Source: an uncultured Collinsella sp. (GTDB lineage: Bacteria > Actinomycetota > Coriobacteriia > Coriobacteriales > Coriobacteriaceae). From it: DNA of 5,066 bases. Positions 1 through 5,066 of the stretch are shown here, piece after piece. The position numbers and the translations under genes were made by a program. The notes under the pieces are model-generated. The model had not been told where the DNA came from. It did no database searches and saw only the letters and a list, made by a program, of their open reading frames with translations. The stretch covers positions 1 to 5,066 of the forward strand of contig URAQ01000141.1 in assembly GCA_900545875.1 (NCBI GenBank), written 5' to 3'. Numbering within the stretch: the stretch's first letter is position 1; every line of letters starts with the position of its first letter.

Positions 1-955
1 CCGCCGCGAGCGTACCGTTTTTAACAGCCTCGACCGAGGTGGCGCCATGGCCGATCAGGACCACGCCGCGCAGGCCCAGAAGAATCGCGCCGCCCTTGGC
101 GTCGCCAGAGAGCTTGGCCTTAATCTCGCGCATTTGCTTTTTGATGAGCAGCGCGGCAATCTTGGTGCCGAGCGATGACATAAAGACGCCCTTGAGCTCC
201 TGTAGCAAAAACTTGGCAGCACCCTCGGTGGCCTTGAGCGCAATATTGCCCGACATGCCATCGGCAACGACGACATCGAAGTTACCGGAGGTGATGTCCG
301 TTCCCTCGCAGTTACCAACAAAGCCGGGAACGGCGGCTTTCATGGCCGGGAAGCAGGCCTTGGTAAAGTTGGAGCCCTTCTCGTCCTCGGTGCCGTTGGC
401 AAGCAGGCCCACGCGGGGATGCTCGATACCCAGGACGACGCGGGCATAAGCACTACCCATCTGGGCAAAACGTACCATGTCATCGACCTCGACATCGGGG
501 TTGGCGCCCATATCGCACAGCACCGTCAGACCGCCGGCGCGATTGGGTAGCGCATTGGTCAGACAGGGGCGCACCGGCTGCTTCTTGCCTTCGGCCTGAT
601 ACCTAAACGGCGTGACATAGGCGGTGGCGGCAGCGGTCATGGCACCGGTGGAGCCAGCAGAGAAGAACGCGTCTGCGTTGCCCTTCTTAATGGCGCGGCA
701 AGAAAGCACGATCGACGACTTACGCTTGGTCATCACGGCGCGAATGGGATCGTCATCCATGGCGATAACGTCAGGCGCCTCAAGGGCCTCAACACGTGCA
801 TGGGAAGCGGCAAAGGGATTGACGATTTCGGCGGGACCAGCTGCCAAGACCTCGATATCGGGATCGGCGGCAAGCGCAGCCTCGATACCATCGAGAACAA
901 CCTGAGGTTTCTCGTCTCCGCCCACAACGTCTACACAAACGCGAACGTTACTCAT
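1..955 (-). CDS. plsX: Phosphate acyltransferase PlsX (3' end outside window)
   Basis: PlsX converts acyl-ACP and inorganic phosphate to acyl-phosphate, the donor used by PlsY to acylate glycerol-3-phosphate, and so starts phospholipid synthesis as a peripheral membrane enzyme. The reading frame is open from the ATG at 955 to the window edge, giving 318 residues. The family is usually about 330-350 aa, so only the extreme C-terminus and stop are missing. Visible family motifs are VGGDEKP (residues 11-17), SAGSTGA (99-105, usually SAGNTGA), GTEDEKG (188-194), ADGMSGNIALK (231-241), GGAILLGL (288-295) and GHGATS (302-307). The start is set by an AAGGAG 7 nt upstream. An in-frame ATG two codons earlier lies only 1 nt from that site and is unlikely. 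The gene follows rpmF, as in many bacteria, but a terminator hairpin lies in the gap between them, so its expression needs readthrough or a separate promoter. Identity is highly certain. Confidence 0.95.
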   Translation of the reverse strand, partial: MSNVRVCVDVVGGDEKPQVVLDGIEAALAADPDIEVLAAGPAEIVNPFAASHARVEALEAPDVIAMDDDPIRAVMTKRKSSIVLSCRAIKKGNADAFFSAGSTGAMTAAATAYVTPFRYQAEGKKQPVRPCLTNALPNRAGGLTVLCDMGANPDVEVDDMVRFAQMGSAYARVVLGIEHPRVGLLANGTEDEKGSNFTKACFPAMKAAVPGFVGNCEGTDITSGNFDVVVADGMSGNIALKATEGAAKFLLQELKGVFMSSLGTKIAALLIKKQMREIKAKLSGDAKGGAILLGLRGVVLIGHGATSVEAVKNGTLAA

Positions 956-962
956 ATACATA

Positions 963-968
963 CTCCTT
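963..968 (-). promoter_or_regulatory. Ribosome binding site of plsX
   Basis: AAGGAG on the minus strand lies 7 nt before the ATG at 955. It selects this start over the in-frame ATG at 961. It sits immediately after the U-tract of the upstream terminator, so terminated RNA would not contain it. Confidence 0.75.
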
Positions 969-972
969 ATAC

Positions 973-1002
973 AAAAATGGCCGACTCATTGAGCCGGCCA
1001 TT
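973..1002 (-). terminator. Rho-independent terminator between rpmF and plsX
   Basis: On the minus strand, arms at 1002-991 and 987-976 form a 12-bp GC-rich stem with a single G-U wobble and a 3-nt loop. A run of five U (977-973) overlaps the base of the stem and continues after it. This is a classic intrinsic terminator for transcripts coming from rpmF. In the plus direction the stem is not followed by a T-run, so it should act in one direction only. It ends 17 nt before the plsX start codon. Confidence 0.85.
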
Positions 1003-1005
1003 GTG

Positions 1006-1019
1006 GTTCCATTTGGAAC
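1006..1019. repeat. Small inverted repeat upstream of the terminator
   Basis: GTTCC and GGAAC flank a 4-nt spacer in the rpmF-plsX gap, 3 nt upstream of the terminator stem in the direction of transcription. It could form a minor RNA hairpin or be a short operator-like palindrome. With only five base pairs it may also be chance; no known regulator site is recognised. Confidence 0.3.
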
Positions 1020-1042
1020 GGCATCGCATCCAGAGTATACCG

Positions 1043-1222
1043 TTACTCGGTAACGATAACCTCGCGGTCCTTGTAGAAACCGCAGCTGGGGCACACGTGG
1101 TGCGGAAGCTTAACAGCGCCGCAACGGGGGCACGTGGACTGAGCCGCAGCCGAGATCTTCATGTTGGCGGAACGACGGGTGTGAGTGCGGATACGACCCT
1201 GCTTTTGTTTAGGTACGGGCAT
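1043..1222 (-). CDS. rpmF: 50S ribosomal protein L32
   Basis: L32 is a small protein of the large ribosomal subunit. The 59-residue product is the normal size for the family. It begins MPVPKQKQ and has a basic N-terminal arm (RIRTHTRRS, residues 10-18), typical of L32. Two CxxC knuckles follow, C31-P-R-C34 and C44-P-S-C47, which make this the zinc-binding (C+) form. The C-terminus reads FYKDREVI, as expected. The start is supported by AAGGAAGG 5 nt upstream. The gene lies between the DUF177 gene and plsX, the widely conserved yceD-rpmF-plsX order. A possible promoter sits in the 64-bp gap upstream and a strong terminator follows directly, so rpmF may also form its own short transcript. Identity is certain. 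Confidence 0.97.
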   Translation of the reverse strand: MPVPKQKQGRIRTHTRRSANMKISAAAQSTCPRCGAVKLPHHVCPSCGFYKDREVIVTE

Positions 1223-1227
1223 AGTGA

Positions 1228-1235
1228 CCTTCCTT
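1228..1235 (-). promoter_or_regulatory. Ribosome binding site of rpmF
   Basis: AAGGAAGG on the minus strand, 5 nt before the ATG at 1222, fixes the start of this short gene. Confidence 0.7.
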
Positions 1236-1272
1236 ATGAACTATCCAGTGTGGCGATTACGCGCAAGTAGCG

Positions 1273-1283
1273 ATACTACCACA
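1273..1283 (-). promoter_or_regulatory. Possible extended -10 promoter for rpmF
   Basis: The minus strand reads TGTG-G-TAGTAT just after the DUF177 stop codon. TRTG followed by one base and a TATAAT-like hexamer (4 of 6 matches) resembles an extended -10 element. No good -35 hexamer is seen at 16-18 nt spacing. It would give a leader of roughly 40-45 nt for rpmF. Weak evidence, based on pattern only. Confidence 0.25.
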
Positions 1284-1286
1284 GTT

Positions 1287-1841
1287 TTACTCATCGAGCT
1301 TGAGATTCTTCAATGCTGCAAATGGATTTTCCGTGGCAGCGGCCCATTCTGCCTCTGCCTGGGCGGCGCAATCGCATTGCTCGACGTTGAGATTGCAACC
1401 GCAAGTGGGGCACAGGCCGCGGCAATCGGGCTTGCACAGGACAACGAACGGCGTGTCCATGACGACCGCGTCGTTGATGGGCTCTCCCAGATCGACGATG
1501 CGATCCTCGCCCAGGAGCTCGTAGCCGTCTTCGTAGGCCTCGGGATCCTCGGGCTCCTCAAAGAGATAAAACTCCTCGATCTCGCCGGCGATATCAAACG
1601 AGGCGGGCTCCAGGCAACGGTCGCACTCGCCGGTGGCGTGCGCGCGAACCATGCCCGTGAGCAAGACACCGGTACCGGCATTGGTAAAGACAACGTCGTA
1701 GTCGATGCCGTCCTGTAGCTGGTACTCCTTCTCGCCCACCGTGTAGGTGGCGACATCGACCTTACCGGTCAGCGGATACGAATCTCCAGGAAACTCGAGC
1801 TGCTCGGAAAGATCGACGGTAACGCTCGGGAACTCAGCCAT
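1287..1841 (-). CDS. DUF177/YceD family protein
   Basis: This 184-residue protein belongs to the DUF177 (YceD) family, which is linked to accumulation of 23S rRNA and large-subunit assembly; the exact mechanism is not established. Visible features are a beta-rich N-terminal half ending in the CxxC of ECDRCLEP (C73, C76), a long acidic stretch (residues about 87-120), and a Cys-rich segment with C136, C140, C144, C147, C149, C156 and C158 around CRGLCPTCGCNLN. The C-terminal motif NPFAALKNL (172-180) is also typical. The cysteines probably bind a metal such as zinc, which is an inference. The start is taken at 1841 because it overlaps the stop of the upstream gene (TAATG), residues from MAEF onward align with the family, and upstream codons run back into the previous gene. 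No Shine-Dalgarno is visible, so translation is probably coupled. It precedes rpmF, as in E. coli. Confidence 0.92.
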   Translation of the reverse strand: MAEFPSVTVDLSEQLEFPGDSYPLTGKVDVATYTVGEKEYQLQDGIDYDVVFTNAGTGVLLTGMVRAHATGECDRCLEPASFDIAGEIEEFYLFEEPEDPEAYEDGYELLGEDRIVDLGEPINDAVVMDTPFVVLCKPDCRGLCPTCGCNLNVEQCDCAAQAEAEWAAATENPFAALKNLKLDE

Positions 1842-2338
1842 TACAACTGACCATTCTGCTGGGCGGCACCCTCGTTGAGCTGCTGACGGCAACGGGTAAC
1901 GGTGCCGGTCAGGCTCTTGAGGTTCTCCTCCAAGTGCGTAAAGACCTGCTCTGCGTAGTCCTCGGCAGCATAACGCGTCTCGCGCTCGTACTGCTGGGCA
2001 CGATCGCGGATGTCGTCGGCCTGCTGCTGCGCAAGGCGGACGATCTCCTGCTCACCGGCAATGGTGAGGGCCTGCTGCTGAGCGTCGGCGATGATGGAGT
2101 CGGCCTGAGCGGCGGCGGAAGCCATAAGCTCCTCGCGCTCCTTAAGGATACGGCGGGACTTCTGCCACTCCTCGGGATAGCTCATGCGGATCTCGTCGAG
2201 GATGTTGAAGAACACGTCGGCGTCGATGACCTTGAACTGAGCGTTCTTGCCGAAAGGCGGCTTGGCTTCCTCGATCAGCCCTTCGAGCTCATCGACCAAG
2301 CTGACGATCCTATCGCCAGGAAAATTCTCGCCCGGCAT
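1841..2338 (-). CDS. Short SepIVA/DivIVA-like coiled-coil protein
   Basis: This 165-residue soluble protein has no signal peptide, membrane segment or catalytic motif. Residues 10-26 (RIVSLVDELEGLIEEAK) and 36-55 (ending DEIRMSYP) form a small N-terminal module. A long Ala/Gln/Glu-rich helix follows (about 56-135), predicted as coiled coil, then a terminal helix around LEENLKSLTGTVTRCRQQL (136-154). The order matches mycobacterial SepIVA (Rv2927c) as recalled: an opening LDEL..IVEEA, then a D(E/D)I(R/K)..P(E/G)E segment, a coiled coil rich in A.ADS repeats, and a closing F/LEE.L..L.....R.QL. SepIVA is a division-septum factor of about 245 aa, so this version has a much shorter coiled coil. 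The neighbouring DUF177 gene is also its neighbour in mycobacteria. Start 2338 is chosen because AAAGGAG lies 5 nt upstream; ATGs at 2353 and 2362 lack such a site. A role in septation or envelope growth is inferred. An alternative is a generic DivIVA or ATP-synthase b-like coiled coil. Confidence 0.75.
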   Translation of the reverse strand: MPGENFPGDRIVSLVDELEGLIEEAKPPFGKNAQFKVIDADVFFNILDEIRMSYPEEWQKSRRILKEREELMASAAAQADSIIADAQQQALTIAGEQEIVRLAQQQADDIRDRAQQYERETRYAAEDYAEQVFTHLEENLKSLTGTVTRCRQQLNEGAAQQNGQL

Positions 2339-2343
2339 CCGGT

Positions 2344-2350
2344 CTCCTTT
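2344..2350 (-). promoter_or_regulatory. Ribosome binding site of the SepIVA-like gene
   Basis: AAAGGAG on the minus strand ends 5 nt before the ATG at 2338. It decides between three in-frame ATGs (2338, 2353, 2362), because the two earlier ones lie upstream of or overlap it. Confidence 0.75.
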
Positions 2351-2373
2351 CATAGGTAACATATCATCGTGCT

Positions 2374-2384
2374 AGTTTACCACA
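2374..2384 (-). promoter_or_regulatory. Possible extended -10 promoter for the SepIVA-like/DUF177 pair
   Basis: In the 68-bp gap after coaD the minus strand reads TGTG-G-TAAACT, a TRTG-type extended -10 with 4 of 6 matches in the hexamer. It has no convincing -35 element. It would start RNA about 30 nt before the start codon. The same TGTGGTA core occurs upstream of rpmF. No terminator hairpin is seen in this gap, so readthrough from coaD is equally possible. Confidence 0.25.
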
Positions 2385-2406
2385 TGCCACCAGGCAATAA
2401 GAAACG

Positions 2407-2904
2407 TCACGAAAAGCGATGTTTGAGCGCTTCGACCACGTTGGACGGGACAAACGTCGATACGTCACTGCCGAGCGAGGCGATCTGGCGAACGACCGAG
2501 CTCGAGATATAGCCGTACTGCGGCGCACTCATGACAAAGATGGACTCCAGCTCGCTATCCAGGCGATAGTTAAGGTCGGCCTGCTGCAGCTCATACTCAA
2601 AGTCGGTCATGGCGCGCAGACCATTGACCACGGCCCCCGCCCCCTGCTCACGAGCGAAGTCGACCAAGAGGCCGGTAAAGGGCAGGACCTCGACGCCGTC
2701 GATATCACCGAGCGCCTCGCGGGCCAGAGCCACGCGCTCATCGAGCATAAACGTGGTGCCCACACCGTTTTTACCCTGCGACTCGGCAACAGCGACGATC
2801 ACGCTGGGAAAGATGCGGCGGGCGCGGCGAATCACATCGATATGGCCAAACGTGATGGGATCGAAGGTGCCCGGGACGATCACGCGGTTGATGGTGTCAT
2901 TCAT
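2407..2904 (-). CDS. coaD: Phosphopantetheine adenylyltransferase
   Basis: CoaD transfers AMP from ATP to 4'-phosphopantetheine, making dephospho-CoA in the fourth step of CoA synthesis in the cytoplasm. The 165-residue product has the normal length. Family motifs are PGTFDPITFGH (residues 11-21, nucleotidyltransferase T/HxGH-type signature with H21), K45 in ESQGK, LDERVAL (54-60), NGLRAMTDFEYE (94-105) and YISSSVVRQIA (132-142). N94 occupies the place of E. coli Arg88, normally Arg or Lys and involved in binding the substrate phosphate; this is the one odd position. The loop after K45 is three residues longer than in E. coli. The frame is open upstream to 3042, but the ATG at 2904 is chosen because the family N-terminus begins just after it and AGGAGG lies 6 nt before it. 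The gene overlaps the end of rsmD by 8 nt, so the two are probably co-translated. rsmD-coaD linkage is common in bacteria. Confidence 0.96.
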   Translation of the reverse strand: MNDTINRVIVPGTFDPITFGHIDVIRRARRIFPSVIVAVAESQGKNGVGTTFMLDERVALAREALGDIDGVEVLPFTGLLVDFAREQGAGAVVNGLRAMTDFEYELQQADLNYRLDSELESIFVMSAPQYGYISSSVVRQIASLGSDVSTFVPSNVVEALKHRFS

Positions 2905-3553
2905 GGGCGTCCTCCTGAAACGTCGTGGCATCGTTGTTGTCGGCATCTGCGCCGGCGCTGTCGCCCCCACCGTCGTCATCGCCGACCCAACGAAGCAGGT
3001 CGACCGAGGTAATGCCGTAGCGCTTCTTACGTACAGTCTCAAAGCCTACCGGATGCGCGCCCGCATCGGCGGCGGCATGCTCAAACAGGGCAAAAGCGCC
3101 AGGTGCAAGCAGACCCTGCTGAGCCAGGTTCTGCAGCAGTTCCTCGACCGGCTCGGCACCAAAAGCATAGGGCGGGTCAAGCAGGACCAGATCAAAGGGG
3201 GCGCCCGGTACACGACCGCGCGAGGCACTCGCCAGCATGTCGCCCGTGACCACGCGCCAACGCGCACGGTCACGGCAGAGCGACTCGATATTCTTGGTAA
3301 TGAGCCGCGCGGCGTTGCGATCGATCTCAAACGTCGTGAGCAAGCGAGCCCCACGAGAGAGCATCTCTAACCCTAAGGCACCGGAGCCGCCAAAGGCGTC
3401 CAGCACACGGACCTCGTCCAGATCGAAGTCGAATGCCGACATGACCATAGATGCGCACGCCTCGCGTACGCGATCAGTCGTGGGGCGGGTGACATCGCGA
3501 CCACGGGGCTCCTCGATCTTACGACCGCGCCATTCGCCGCCGATGATTCTCAT
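2897..3553 (-). CDS. rsmD: 16S rRNA (guanine(966)-N2)-methyltransferase
   Basis: RsmD methylates N2 of G966 in 16S rRNA of the 30S subunit using S-adenosylmethionine. The 218-residue product opens with MRIIGGEWRGRKI and RPTTDRVREA (residues 23-32), both typical. The SAM-binding motif I is VLDAFGGSGALGLEMLSRGA (50-69), with an acidic residue at the end of strand 2 (E76-I-D78). The catalytic motif IV is DPPY (126-129). The domain ends near RWVG (188-191), followed by a Gly/Asp/Asn/Ala-rich acidic tail of about 28 residues (191-218) with no counterpart in E. coli RsmD. The last tail codons contain the Shine-Dalgarno and start codon of coaD. The start at 3553 overlaps the recG stop (ATGA), and a perfect AAGGAGGT inside the last recG codons lies 9 nt upstream, supporting coupled translation. 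Function is well supported by motifs. Confidence 0.95.
   Translation of the reverse strand: MRIIGGEWRGRKIEEPRGRDVTRPTTDRVREACASMVMSAFDFDLDEVRVLDAFGGSGALGLEMLSRGARLLTTFEIDRNAARLITKNIESLCRDRARWRVVTGDMLASASRGRVPGAPFDLVLLDPPYAFGAEPVEELLQNLAQQGLLAPGAFALFEHAAADAGAHPVGFETVRKKRYGITSVDLLRWVGDDDGGGDSAGADADNNDATTFQEDAHE
2911..2916 (-). promoter_or_regulatory. Ribosome binding site of coaD
   Basis: AGGAGG on the minus strand, 6 nt before the ATG at 2904, lies within the final codons of rsmD. It supports start 2904 over the longer open frame reaching 3042. Confidence 0.8.
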
Positions 3554-5066
3554 CCTCCGCTGACCTCCTTAAAAATGTGTCGATATCGCATGGCGACCGC
3601 ATCGCGCAGGGGGCGCGTCGCCACGGAGTCAAGGGTGCAAGCATACCGCAAGAGCTCGACCGCGTCCAAATGGGCCCACTCGATCAGTTCCTCGTCGGCA
3701 TCCAGGTCGACAAAGCGCAGGGTCACACCACCATGCTGGCGATAACCCAGGATCTCGCCTTCATGGCGCAGGCGCAGGTCCATCTGGGCGAGCGTAAAGC
3801 CATCCGAGGTTTTTTCGAGCGACTGGAGGCGGTCTTGTGCCGCCGACGCGCCGCCGTTGCCCCTGGAGTGCGTCATGACCAGGCACGTGCCCGACACGCC
3901 GCCACGGCCCACGCGGCCGCGCAGCTGGTGCAGGGCAGCCAAACCAAAGCGCTCGCCGTTCTCGATGACCATGACGGTGGCGTTGGGCACGTCAACGCCC
4001 ACCTCGACCACCGTAGTCGAGACGAGCACGTCAATCTCGCCACGCTTGAAGGCATCGATAACCTGGTCCTTCTCCCCCGCTGGCATGCGGCCGTGGAGGC
4101 GCTCGATAGTGAGACCCGGCAGCGCCAGACGCAGGCGGTCGAGCTCGGTCGCCGTATCATGCAGCGGCACGGGGACCGTCACGCGGCCCTCCTCGTCGCG
4201 GGCGATACCGGGCACGTCCTCCAACTCATCGGCCGAGTCACTCGGCTCCACGAGCGGGCAAATCACGTAGGCCTGCTGACCTTTTTCATGCGCTTCGCTG
4301 ATGGCGCCATAGGCGAGGTCGCGGCTCGACTCGGTGAGCACGCGTGTCGACACGCCAGCGCCAGGGACGGGCCGATGGCGGATGATGCTCGTATCCAGAT
4401 CGCCGTAGACCGAAAGCGCCAGCGTACGCGGGATGGGCGTTGCCGTCATAACGAGCAGATCGGCACCGGGGCCCTTCGCGCGTAGGGCGTTGCGCTGGCC
4501 AACGCCAAAGCGGTGCTGCTCGTCGATGACAACAAGCGACAGATGCTTGAACGCAACGTTATCCGAAAGCACCGCATGGGTGCCAAAGAGCACGTCAAGC
4601 TCGCCCGATTCCAGCTGGGCATGGATGCGCTCGCGCTCTGCGGCCAGCGTGGCGCCCGTCAGAAGCGCCCAGGACATGCCGGCCTGCGAGAGCAGAGGGC
4701 CGGTCTTATCGGCATATTGGCGCGCCAGCACGCCCGTGGGCGCCATAACGCAGGCCTGCGTGCCGCTATCGGCAGCCACAGCCAGCGCGCAGGCGGCAAC
4801 GGCGGTCTTACCGGTACCGACATCGCCCAGCAGCAGACGGTTCATCACGCGCCCGCCATCGCACATGTCATGCAGGATGTCTTGGAGTGCGGCCTCCTGC
4901 TCGTCGCTCAGCGAAAACGGAAGGGCCTGTTTAAGCGCGCCCAGATGCTCGCCCGCAGTGTGGGCATAGGGCACCACATCGACCAGGCCGCCGTCGTTGC
5001 GCAGACGCAGCGCCAGCTGCAGGTAGAGGCACTCCTCGTAGGCAAGACGCCGGCGTGCGATGTCGC
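3550..5066 (-). CDS. recG: ATP-dependent DNA helicase RecG (5' end outside window)
   Basis: RecG remodels stalled replication forks and branched DNA by ATP-driven translocation. The visible part is 504 complete codons, about the last 70% of a protein usually near 690-720 aa. The frame continues unbroken to the window edge; the missing part is most of the N-terminal wedge domain. The first visible residues (ARRRLAYEE...LQLALRLR) are the usual link into the helicase core. Helicase motifs are GDVGTGKT (visible residues 80-87), MAPTGVLA (107-114), DEQH (181-184), TATPIPRTLALS (207-218), HGRM (324-327), STTVVEVGVDVP (349-360) and HQLRGRVGRG (379-388). The C-terminal TRG-type segment is DLRLRHEGEILGYRQ (429-443). 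Differences from E. coli are an insertion of about 20 residues before HGRM, loss of the usual DELPPGR stretch after motif III, and RHEGE in place of RGPGE. The stop overlaps the rsmD start by 4 nt. The GTG at 4977 is internal, not the true start. Confidence 0.96.
   Translation of the reverse strand, partial: DIARRRLAYEECLYLQLALRLRNDGGLVDVVPYAHTAGEHLGALKQALPFSLSDEQEAALQDILHDMCDGGRVMNRLLLGDVGTGKTAVAACALAVAADSGTQACVMAPTGVLARQYADKTGPLLSQAGMSWALLTGATLAAERERIHAQLESGELDVLFGTHAVLSDNVAFKHLSLVVIDEQHRFGVGQRNALRAKGPGADLLVMTATPIPRTLALSVYGDLDTSIIRHRPVPGAGVSTRVLTESSRDLAYGAISEAHEKGQQAYVICPLVEPSDSADELEDVPGIARDEEGRVTVPVPLHDTATELDRLRLALPGLTIERLHGRMPAGEKDQVIDAFKRGEIDVLVSTTVVEVGVDVPNATVMVIENGERFGLAALHQLRGRVGRGGVSGTCLVMTHSRGNGGASAAQDRLQSLEKTSDGFTLAQMDLRLRHEGEILGYRQHGGVTLRFVDLDADEELIEWAHLDAVELLRYACTLDSVATRPLRDAVAMRYRHIFKEVSGG
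3563..3570 (-). promoter_or_regulatory. Ribosome binding site of rsmD inside recG
   Basis: AAGGAGGT, a full match to the anti-Shine-Dalgarno core, lies 9 nt before the rsmD ATG and encodes the K-E-V near the RecG C-terminus. A second GGAGG directly abuts the ATG but is too close to serve. This suggests efficient re-initiation after recG. Confidence 0.75.

Noticed and set aside
39..449. Plus-strand open frame within plsX
   Set aside because: The minus-strand frame is PlsX without interruption for 318 codons; the plus-strand translation is low-complexity Ser/Pro/Ala.
1266..1280. Small hairpin (GTAG/CTAC) in the DUF177-rpmF gap
   Set aside because: Only four to five weak pairs and no U-run, so it is not a terminator or a convincing RNA element.
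1185..1718. Plus-strand open frame opposite the DUF177 gene
   Set aside because: Antisense to a gene with clear family motifs; no ribosome binding site or homology recognised.
1842..1892. Longer N-terminus for the DUF177 protein
   Set aside because: The extra codons overlap the preceding gene, have no ribosome binding site, and do not resemble the family N-terminus.
2339..2362. Earlier ATGs for the SepIVA-like gene
   Set aside because: The strong AAAGGAG lies after or overlaps them and is correctly placed only for the ATG at 2338.
2419..3012. Long plus-strand open frame opposite coaD and the end of rsmD
   Set aside because: It lies antisense to well-identified genes, has no Shine-Dalgarno or recognisable domain, and long mirror frames are expected in high-GC coding DNA.
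2905..3042. N-terminal extension of coaD
   Set aside because: The frame is open upstream, but the added residues are Arg/Pro/Thr-rich, overlap rsmD and are absent from the family; AGGAGG points to 2904.
3577..4485. 302-codon plus-strand open frame opposite recG
   Set aside because: The minus strand encodes intact RecG helicase motifs here. The His/Arg/Ala-rich plus-strand product is typical of an antisense shadow.
1..5066. Defence system, mobile element, CRISPR array or other novel cluster
   Set aside because: All coding space is taken by recognisable core genes with uniform composition; no repeats, transposase, integrase or phage-like genes were seen.

Overview
The window is a compact block of seven housekeeping genes, all read from the minus strand. 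Two of them are cut by the window edges. High GC content, the gene order and the protein sequences suggest a high-GC Gram-positive actinobacterium, most likely a Coriobacteriia member such as Collinsella. That taxonomic call is an inference from recalled family features, not a database result.

In transcription order (right to left) the layout is as follows. recG, encoding the branched-DNA helicase, lacks its 5' end (3550-5066). rsmD, encoding the 16S rRNA m2G966 methyltransferase, spans 2897-3553. coaD, encoding phosphopantetheine adenylyltransferase, spans 2407-2904. A gap of 68 bp holds a possible promoter. A short coiled-coil protein resembling SepIVA/DivIVA follows (1841-2338), then a DUF177/YceD protein (1287-1841). 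After a 64-bp gap comes rpmF, encoding ribosomal protein L32 (1043-1222). A rho-independent terminator (973-1002) is followed by plsX, encoding phosphate acyltransferase, which lacks only its 3' end (1-955).

The genes form translationally coupled pairs. recG and rsmD overlap by 4 nt, rsmD and coaD by 8 nt, and the SepIVA-like gene and the DUF177 gene by 1 nt. The block joins DNA repair, ribosome maturation (RsmD, DUF177, L32), CoA synthesis (CoaD) and phospholipid synthesis (PlsX), with a probable cell-division or envelope coiled-coil protein in the middle. The yceD-rpmF-plsX order is an old and widespread arrangement. The SepIVA-like to DUF177 adjacency matches mycobacteria (Rv2927c-Rv2926c).

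Nothing here looks mobile or horizontally acquired: there are no transposases, CRISPR repeats, tRNAs or rRNAs, and no clear undescribed system. The points most worth a second look are the small SepIVA-like protein, an Asn at a normally basic substrate-binding position in CoaD, lineage-specific differences in RecG, and a strong terminator just upstream of plsX.
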